A DNA stretch of 59,095 bases from Syntrophomonadaceae bacterium. Its GTDB lineage: Bacteria > Bacillota > Syntrophomonadia > Syntrophomonadales > Syntrophomonadaceae. The stretch's first letter is position 1. Each line of letters starts with the position of its first letter. The translations under genes were made by a program, and so were the position numbers. The stretch is taken from the NCBI GenBank assembly GCA_012729835.1, contig JAAYCK010000129.1, positions 1-59,095 on the forward strand, written 5' to 3'. Positions 53,653 to 59,095 of this stretch are shown in pieces. The notes under the pieces were generated by a model. The model was not told the origin of the DNA. It ran no database searches and worked only from the letters and a program-made list of their open reading frames with translations.

Positions 53653-53670
53653 GAGCAATATTGGAGGAAT

Positions 53671-54930
53671 ATGATGAATTCAAAACGTGTGTTTTTTGTG
53701 TCCGTTTTATTAACGGCGATTTTGTTCTGCATTTCTATATTCGGCATCAAAATAGGCAACTTCGAAATCAAGGGCGCTGACCAGATGCGATTCGGAATAG
53801 ATATACGCGGTGGTGTGGAAGCCACCTATGAGCCCAAGGACTTAGACCGGATACCGACCATAGATGAGTTGGATGCTGCCCGGTCTATTATTGAAACCCG
53901 TATGGATGCCAAAAATATAAGCGACCGAGATGTTACGATTGATAAGATCAATGGCAAGGTCCTGGTCCGTTTTCCGTGGAAATCTGATGAGGCTAACTTC
54001 GACCCGCAGAGGGCAATCTCCGAACTGGGGGAAACTGCCCGGCTCACCTTTCGGGATCCGAACGAAAAAATCATACTCGAAGGTACCGATGTAGTAAAAA
54101 GCTCAGCCCGCTTGAATCAGGATGCCAACAATCCGGTCGTAGTGCTTGAACTATCAAATACAGGCGCAGCTAAGTTTTCCGAGGCTACCGCCAGGCTGAT
54201 AGGGCAGAACATAGATATATATATGGATGAGATCCCCATATCAACAGCAACGGTAGAGACCCAGATAACCAACGGCAATGCCGAGATCAGGAACATGGAA
54301 AGCTTAGAGGCTGCATCGCAACTCTCCGAGAAGATCAATTCCGGATCGCTGCCTTTTTCACTAGTAGCCAAGAACTGCAACATCATAAGCCCGACTCTGG
54401 GCAGTAATGCCCTGGCAGTGATGGTGATAGCTGGCAAGGTGGCATTTGCATTGGTGTGCCTGTTCATGCTCATTTATTACCGTCTACCTGGCCTGGTAGC
54501 ATGTATAGCTTTGCTGTTGCAGATGAGCGGCCAGTTACTGGCGCTGTCAATACCCCAATTCACGCTGACTCTGCCCGGTATTGCGGGATTGATCCTCTCT
54601 ATAGGAATGGGAGTCGATGCCAATGTAATTATTTCCGAGCGTATCAAGGAAGAGCTCAACGCAGGCAAAACACTAGGAAGGGCTATTGAGACTGGATTTG
54701 AGAGGGCCTTTTCGGCGGTTTTTGATGGCAATATCACGGTGATCATCGTCGCCATCATCCTGATCTTCTTCGGCTCCGGGGCTATGTTATCTTTTGGATA
54801 TACGCTCCTATGCGGCGTTATAATGAACTTTATTGCTGGTGTAACGGCATCTCGCCTGATGATACGCTCACTAAGCAATTATGAAATCTTGCACAGACCA
54901 AAACTATTTGGAGCAAGGAGGGCGGTATAA
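53671..54930 (+). CDS. secD: Protein translocase subunit SecD
   Basis: The 419-residue membrane protein has six predicted transmembrane segments, a large extracellular domain after the first, and RFGIDIRGGVEATYEPKD, LSIGMGVDANVIISERIKEE and ETGFERAFSAVFDGNITV, the standard D1/D4 SecD signatures. With SecF it uses the proton or sodium gradient to pull exported proteins from the Sec channel. GGAGG lies six bases upstream of ATG 53671. The stop overlaps the secF start by one base. Confidence 0.95.
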   Translation: MMNSKRVFFVSVLLTAILFCISIFGIKIGNFEIKGADQMRFGIDIRGGVEATYEPKDLDRIPTIDELDAARSIIETRMDAKNISDRDVTIDKINGKVLVRFPWKSDEANFDPQRAISELGETARLTFRDPNEKIILEGTDVVKSSARLNQDANNPVVVLELSNTGAAKFSEATARLIGQNIDIYMDEIPISTATVETQITNGNAEIRNMESLEAASQLSEKINSGSLPFSLVAKNCNIISPTLGSNALAVMVIAGKVAFALVCLFMLIYYRLPGLVACIALLLQMSGQLLALSIPQFTLTLPGIAGLILSIGMGVDANVIISERIKEELNAGKTLGRAIETGFERAFSAVFDGNITVIIVAIILIFFGSGAMLSFGYTLLCGVIMNFIAGVTASRLMIRSLSNYEILHRPKLFGARRAV

Positions 54931-55856
54931 TGATAAGGTTCTACCAACATCGGTATATATTCTTTGCGATATCAATATCGCTTATTCTATTCGGCATGGT
55001 TGCAGCATTTGTAAATGGTATTCAACTTGATATTCAATTCAAGGGAGGAGCCATACTGAAGTATACCTATACCGATATTGTGAGTGCGGAACAAGCCGAG
55101 TCCATTGTCCGTCAAGCAGTCGGCAGGACAACCAACTGCCTGCTGCAATCGAATATGGCGAAACACGAAAAGATGCTTATTGTGAGCCTGGCCAGTAATG
55201 AGGCCTTGACCTCTCAGGAACAAGAAGCCGTCACAGATGCTCTTACCCGGGCATATCCTGATGCGCATCTGACATTGTCTGAATCGTTAACTGTCGAACC
55301 ATTTATCGGCAAACACTTTTTTACCAATGGGCTGATCGCGATCATCTTATCATTCATGCTTATACTGGGTTATGTCGCATGGCGCTTTCGGAATATCGGT
55401 GGCTTTTCGGCCGGGACTATGGCTATCGTTGCGCTGTTCCATGATGCCTTTGTCGTTACGGCCGTTTTTATCATTTTTAAGATACCATTGAATGATTCGT
55501 TTATCGCAGCGATGTTGACTATAATAGGCTTTTCTATCAATGACACTATCGTTATCTACGACCGGATAAGGGAAAATGAGCGTCTGATGGGTAAAAACGC
55601 AACGCCGGAGAAGCTGGTCGATACCAGTATAAATCAATCTATGATGCGCTCGATCAATACTAATATTGCGGTATTCGTAAGCATAGCTGTCATCTATATC
55701 TTTGCTCAAGTCTATGACATCGGATCGATCAGATCATTTGCACTGCCTATGATGTTTGGAACGCTTTCCGGCTGTTACTCCACCATTTGCATAGCAGGCC
55801 CACTGTGGACCATGTGGCAGAATCATAAGAGGGAAGGGGAGAGCAGCATCCATTAA
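54930..55856 (+). CDS. secF: Protein translocase subunit SecF
   Basis: The 308-residue protein has FKGGAILKYTYTD and FSINDTIVIYDRIRENER, the SecF D4-type motifs, and six membrane segments. It forms the partner of SecD. It is fused in Bacillus but encoded separately here, as in most Clostridia. The ATG uses the last base of the secD stop, so translation is coupled. Confidence 0.95.
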   Translation: MIRFYQHRYIFFAISISLILFGMVAAFVNGIQLDIQFKGGAILKYTYTDIVSAEQAESIVRQAVGRTTNCLLQSNMAKHEKMLIVSLASNEALTSQEQEAVTDALTRAYPDAHLTLSESLTVEPFIGKHFFTNGLIAIILSFMLILGYVAWRFRNIGGFSAGTMAIVALFHDAFVVTAVFIIFKIPLNDSFIAAMLTIIGFSINDTIVIYDRIRENERLMGKNATPEKLVDTSINQSMMRSINTNIAVFVSIAVIYIFAQVYDIGSIRSFALPMMFGTLSGCYSTICIAGPLWTMWQNHKREGESSIH

Positions 55857-55895
55857 CATGTTTAAATAGCTCCTTCTAACAATAATACGAAACCG

Positions 55896-55955
55896 AGTGC
55901 TCCCTGAAAGGAATTCAAGTTAGAAAACCTGCTGCCAAATCGGGGAGCACTTTTC
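55896..55955 (+). terminator. Terminator after secF
   Basis: AGTGCTCCC (55896-55904) pairs perfectly with GGGAGCACT (55943-55951), followed by TTTT. An alternative pairing, TTCTAAC (55874-55880) with GTTAGAA (55919-55925), interlocks with the first arm. Confidence 0.75.
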
Positions 55956-56094
55956 TTCATTTCATCCTGGTACAGGTATTTCAACGGCTTGGTTTATTTG
56001 AAACTAACAGCACAGTGTATCTCGGCGAAAAGAGTACAATAGAGTTAGATAATGTCATATAATAGCATAACTAAGAGGTTGGGGGAGGGGCTTT

Positions 56095-56457
56095 ATGAGC
56101 TTTATTGGCAATGTCATCTGGTTGATCTTTGGCGGCTTAATTGGATTCCTGACCTGGGTCATCGCCGGCCTGTTGTGGTGCCTAACCATCATCGGCATCC
56201 CGTTCGGTATCCAATGTTTTAAAATCGCCCGATTGGTACTCTGGCCATTTGGCAAAGAGGTGGAATCTGGCAACTTCGGAGCAGGAGGGTTAATCGGGAA
56301 TATAATCTGGCTTATACTGTTCGGCTGGGAATTAGCAATATCCCATCTCATAATAGGGCTGATTTTTTGCTTGACGATTATTGGTATACCATTCGGACTT
56401 CAGCATTTTAAGTTTGCGCAACTCAGCCTGATACCATTTGGGGCGGAGATCCACTGA
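56095..56457 (+). CDS. YccF domain membrane protein
   Basis: The 120-residue protein has two copies of a related repeat: IGNVIWLIFGG with LTIIGIPFGIQCFKIARL, and IGNIIWLILFGWEL with LTIIGIPFGLQHFKFAQL. This is the YccF (DUF307) family of small inner-membrane proteins with unknown function. GGGGGAGGGG precedes the ATG. Confidence 0.9.
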   Translation: MSFIGNVIWLIFGGLIGFLTWVIAGLLWCLTIIGIPFGIQCFKIARLVLWPFGKEVESGNFGAGGLIGNIIWLILFGWELAISHLIIGLIFCLTIIGIPFGLQHFKFAQLSLIPFGAEIH

Positions 56458-56548
56458 TTAGATTATAGCGTCATGGGCATACGGCGGGCACCTGTGAGAA
56501 GCTTTGTGAATAGATTATTACTAACAAAACCTTTTAGGGAGATGCCAT

Positions 56549-56890
56549 ATGCCCGCTTTACTTAAATACAGGTATACTACCGGCCCCATCAGTGGAAGCC
56601 AGTATCACAACAATATTCGTATAGTTGCTTTGAATAACGGAACCAAGAGGCACAGTGTGCGGATAAAAATCTATAATCTTGACCACTTGCCAAAAGAATT
56701 GGTATATGAAGAAACCTTCACTGTATCATCAAAGACTCAGATCAAAACTGAATATATACCGTCCTTTGAATTATATGAAGTGCAGCTTCTAACTGACAGT
56801 TCTATGGTGTACTTCTGGGTGGGCGGGCGATCCGGTAATGAAAACCTGCCGGGTAATACTGTTCTTAATCAGGAATTAATTCGCTTCTAG
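56549..56890 (+). CDS. Hypothetical protein of 113 residues
   Basis: The protein is soluble, rich in beta strand (HNNIRIVALNNGTKRHSVRI, LVYEETFTVSSKTQIKTEYI), and ends in LNQELIRF. The strand pattern suggests an immunoglobulin-like or jelly-roll sandwich, but I recognise no family. TTAGGGAGATGCC lies upstream of ATG 56549. There is no signal peptide. Confidence 0.65.
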   Translation: MPALLKYRYTTGPISGSQYHNNIRIVALNNGTKRHSVRIKIYNLDHLPKELVYEETFTVSSKTQIKTEYIPSFELYEVQLLTDSSMVYFWVGGRSGNENLPGNTVLNQELIRF

Positions 56891-56951
56891 TTTATTTTGT
56901 CAGGGATAAGATAACACTATTCAGGTACATTTCGTGCAAATCTAATGAAAT

Positions 56952-57935
56952 TTAAGTATAAAGTCTAAAAAGCAGACTGATCACTATTGCCACGAGGGCA
57001 GAAGAGGGGATAGTGACTACCCAGGCAATAAGAATCTGCCGAGCAATATTCCAGCGGACCCCCCGGAAACGTTTTGCGACACCTACACCCATTATAGATG
57101 ACGATACCACGTGGGTAGTACTAACTGGAGCACCTATTACACTGGCTGACCATATTATAGCTGAAGCAGTGAAATCCGCGGCAAAACCATTTATGGGCTC
57201 AATCTTAAATATTTTACCTCCCATAGTTCTGATAATCTTCCAGCCACCAAATGCAGTTCCTGATGCCATCGCTATGGCACAGGCCACCTTCACCCATAGC
57301 GGAACACTAAAGCTTCCAATAATACCTCCGCTGAATAGCATCAGGGTGATGATACCCATTGTCTTTTGAGCATCATTTGAACCGTGGGCAAATGATGCCA
57401 TGCATGCTGAAGCGATTTGGAGTTTTCTAAAATAGTTGTTTACCCGAGCCGGGGAAGAGCCAGAAAAGATCCAGAATAGTAATGTCATGATAATGCCGCC
57501 AACTATCAGGCCTAAAATCGGTGAGATAAGCAAGCCTACCAGTATCTTGCCAAACCCATACCACTTTACCTGTTCCCAACCAAAAAAGCCCAGGACGGAA
57601 CCAGTAAGACCACCTATTAAAGCATGTGATGAGCTGCTAGGTATTCCGTAGTACCAGGTAAACAGATTCCAGAAGATTGCACTTATCAAGGCGGCTATCA
57701 ATACACTTGGAGTAACGATATCCGGTGTTACTATACCTTTTCCTATAGTAGCCGCAACTGCCGTGCCGCTAAGAGCTCCGATCATATTAAGCGTTGCTGC
57801 TATAAGGATGGCAGACCTGGGACTCAAAGCCTTGGTAGAAATTGAAGTAGCGATCGCATTGGCGGTATCATGAAATCCATTTATATAATCAAAAACGAGA
57901 GCCAGAACCACAACGATTATGATCATTGTCAGCAT
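56952..57935 (-). CDS. Inorganic phosphate transporter, PiT family
   Basis: The 327-residue membrane protein has YINGFHDTANAIATSIST near the N-terminus and GSNDAQKTMGIITLML in the second half, the paired PiT motifs that bind phosphate, plus STTHVVSSSIMGVGVAKR. It moves phosphate with a cation. ATG 57935 has GAGGTG six bases upstream; a TTG three codons earlier has no site. No PhoU-like partner (DUF47) is next to it. Confidence 0.93.
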   Translation of the reverse strand: MLTMIIIVVVLALVFDYINGFHDTANAIATSISTKALSPRSAILIAATLNMIGALSGTAVAATIGKGIVTPDIVTPSVLIAALISAIFWNLFTWYYGIPSSSSHALIGGLTGSVLGFFGWEQVKWYGFGKILVGLLISPILGLIVGGIIMTLLFWIFSGSSPARVNNYFRKLQIASACMASFAHGSNDAQKTMGIITLMLFSGGIIGSFSVPLWVKVACAIAMASGTAFGGWKIIRTMGGKIFKIEPINGFAADFTASAIIWSASVIGAPVSTTHVVSSSIMGVGVAKRFRGVRWNIARQILIAWVVTIPSSALVAIVISLLFRLYT

Positions 57936-58051
57936 ATATAACACCTCTCAAGTATTTGCTATTTAGATAATATCAAAACTATGTAAACTAGGCCTCCTGC
58001 TATGTAAAAATAACTATAAACAAATGTAAAATTTGATAACAATCTTATTAG

Positions 58052-58213
58052 TTCACTTCTGTAATAAAGTATTGTGCTTATGTAAACCAATACTACATAG
58101 AAACACGCTATCCTGCAGATTTTCCATTGGAAGTATCCGATGAAGAGGCCTCAGAGTGTCTTACAATTGCTAAGCGAATCTTAGATTATATCAGAACCAT
58201 TGCTCCTCAATAA
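58052..58213 (+). pseudogene. Remnant of a HEPN-domain protein
   Basis: An open stretch of 53 codons ending at TAA 58211-58213 reads YVNQYYIETRYPADFPLEV and then SDEEASECLTIAKRILDYI. This matches the C-terminal helix pair of HEPN proteins (typical form YYIPTRYPD followed by EEAEEALELAEEI), which pair with MNT nucleotidyltransferases as toxin-antitoxin systems. There is no start codon or N-terminal half, and no MNT gene is nearby. I read it as a decayed fragment. Confidence 0.6.
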
Positions 58214-58247
58214 ATCAGAGGGATGGACTATGGAGCAACACCTCATT

Positions 58248-58320
58248 AACATTAATGTAAACTAGCCCAAGAGAGAAAAGGCTGATTCATTAGCATCGGT
58301 TGGCTAGTTTACATAATGTT
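58248..58320. repeat. Long inverted repeat
   Basis: AACATTAATGTAAACTAGCC (58248-58267) and GGCTAGTTTACATAATGTT (58302-58320) are near-perfect reverse complements with one extra base and a 34-base spacer. Another copy of TATGTAAACTAGGCC lies about 57980-57993. It may be a transcript hairpin or the trace of a mobile element. Confidence 0.6.
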
Positions 58321-58420
58321 CATTATCGGAAGTAGCAAAAGTGGTAAAAATCGTGCAAATATTGGTTGCATAGGCCTTGGCAAGTATTCTAACACTAATA
58401 AAAAATGCCGGGAGATTATT

Positions 58421-58546
58421 ATGGAAAAGCATGTGTCCAGAAAAGACAACCAGGATCCTGATGAACCTATCGTAACTTATCCAAAGACGGTTGAGTACCC
58501 CACCAAGAAATGCAATAACGATCACTTAGAAAAACGACCTCAATAG
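58421..58546 (+). CDS. Small hypothetical protein of 41 residues
   Basis: The frame reads MEKHVSRKDNQDPDEPIVTY, then PKTVEYPTKKCNNDHLEKRPQ. GGGAG lies about seven bases upstream of ATG 58421. The same frame opens at 58316 but the upstream part has no support. It is charged, with no membrane segment. The next small gene follows after about 30 bases and has a strong site, so the two may form a tiny operon. Family unknown. Confidence 0.4.
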   Translation: MEKHVSRKDNQDPDEPIVTYPKTVEYPTKKCNNDHLEKRPQ

Positions 58547-58577
58547 CAGAGCTTGGTTGAATAGGAGGTGTTACAGC

Positions 58578-58685
58578 GTGGATGATATGAATCAAAAGAA
58601 AAAGATACCAGACATGCCACTGAAACCTTATCCGGCTACTACAGATTATCAATCAGACAAAATAACGCCTAATTCTTGTATATAA
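58578..58685 (+). CDS. Small hypothetical protein of 35 residues
   Basis: GTG 58578 follows AGGAGGTG, one of the strongest ribosome sites in the window, at eight bases. The frame reads MDDMNQKKKIPDMPLKPYPA and ends TPNSCI. Like its neighbour it is hydrophilic, proline-containing and holds a K-x-YP-like motif. It is too short to assign to a family. Confidence 0.4.
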   Translation: MDDMNQKKKIPDMPLKPYPATTDYQSDKITPNSCI

Positions 58686-59095
58686 TAACCCATATTTGCG
58701 GAATTAATCATATTCACTACAGAATGACTCGCTAAGAGATTTTATGCTTCTTATGGCTTAAACATCATCCATCTCGGTTTGGGAGCTCGTATGGGCTCGT
58801 GGCGGCAACCATTTAATGGCATATGTATCAAATCTGGCAATTATCTAAAAATAGGCCGGTTTTATCCGGTCTATTCTTATGTGATTATTAATTGAACAAA
58901 TGATGTATAGTACTAATAGAAATTCAATCCGCAAAAAGTCTATTTATCACCGAGCGAAGAGCCTTCGTTTATTAATCGAGGATTTTGCATACTAAAAAGC
59001 CCTGAAAAAACGGGGAATCCAGAAGATTAAAAAAGGACTTCACCCCCATATTTGCCGAATTTATAAGGTGACTAAACCAAAAACACAAACAAACA
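58686..59095. other. Non-coding tail of the window
   Basis: No gene is seen in the last 410 bases. A hairpin AATAGGCCGG-TTTTAT-CCGGTCTATT sits at about 58850-58875. Two imperfect 20-base direct repeats of the form CCCATATTTGC(G/C)GAATT lie at 58689-58708 and 59045-59064. I recognise neither as a known element. Confidence 0.5.

Noticed and set aside
53531-53670. Cyclic-di-GMP or cobalamin riboswitch before secD
   Set aside because: The conserved core sequences of these riboswitches are absent; only a generic hairpin can be supported.
53411-53683. Minus-strand 90-codon ORF across the end of the secreted protein gene and the secD leader
   Set aside because: It overlaps a plus-strand gene with a signal peptide and a good ribosome site, and I recognise nothing in its translation.
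55870-55960. T-box riboswitch after secF
   Set aside because: No T-box sequence (AGGGTGGNACCGCG-like) and the downstream gene is not a tRNA ligase or amino acid gene.
58316-58420. Longer version of the 41-residue gene starting at 58316
   Set aside because: The upstream part begins inside the inverted repeat and has no ribosome site.

Overview
The window looks like the chromosome of an anaerobic, probably spore-forming member of the Firmicutes (Clostridia). I suspect a Syntrophomonas-like relative, but that is inference from gene content and not a database match. The supporting signs are a SpoVK-type AAA+ protein, the YlbF/RicF protein with a C-terminal cysteine cluster, hfq behind miaA, a Firmicutes-type LexA and SOS box (CGAAC-N4-GTTCG), many Fe-S and radical-SAM proteins, many TTG/GTG starts, a selenoprotein, lactate-type oxidation genes and CoA-ester enzymes (two MaoC hydratases and a crotonase). 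I see no rRNA, tRNA, CRISPR array or intact transposase.

Layout. 1-900: remains of an effector-binding-domain gene and of a methyltransferase, then a small VOC protein. 1183-3942 (minus): cardiolipin synthase, a 42-residue protein and two tandem MaoC hydratases. 4467-6556: an SOS-box promoter driving a radical SAM / DUF4130 DNA-repair pair. 6665-7160: a stand-alone selenoprotein gene with an in-frame TGA, its own promoter and a terminator. 7278-18884: miaB, ylbF, mutS, hydantoinase, HDAC-family protein, mutL, methyltransferase, miaA, hfq, a tRNA-modification and mismatch-repair cluster with two metabolic genes between mutS and mutL. 19016-23187: spoVK, a PLP lyase, DUF456 and glnA. 23207-24660 (minus): lexA and a TtcA-like PP-loop protein. 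24886-27489: an unusual PEP-synthase-like protein. 27537-31687: a GlcD/GlcF-type oxidase divergent from a LarA-type lactate racemase. 31757-40155: murB, a B12/radical SAM protein, psd-pssA, a cytoplasmic histidine kinase, an AarF kinase, a thioesterase and half a riboflavin synthase. 40235-43883: a TPR/LysM membrane protein, DUF1540, a crotonase, an HTH-like protein and DegV. 44026-46511: an HD-GYP and GGDEF pair. 46644-50635: DUF975, an amino-acid ABC importer and a prepilin peptidase. 50793-52922 (minus): a DEAD-box helicase fused to a flavodoxin/2x[4Fe-4S] EFR1 module. 53117-57935: a signal-peptide protein, secD, secF, YccF, a hypothetical and a PiT phosphate transporter. 57936-59095: a decayed tail with a HEPN remnant, a long inverted repeat and two tiny genes.

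How the genes work together. Genome maintenance is prominent: mutS/mutL, lexA, and an SOS-controlled radical SAM pair of unknown chemistry. Membrane lipid synthesis is represented by cls, psd and pssA. GlcD, GlcF and LarA suggest interconversion and oxidation of D- and L-lactate. Signalling is by cyclic-di-GMP (one synthase-type and one hydrolase-type protein) and by a soluble PAS kinase that resembles sporulation kinases.

The items most worth attention are the selenoprotein with a bacterial SECIS-like hairpin (6749-7102), the helicase-EFR1 fusion (50793-52922), the SOS-box radical SAM pair (4504-6556), the RNA hairpins in front of spoVK, the PEP-synthase-like gene and secD, and the palindrome around the larA promoter.
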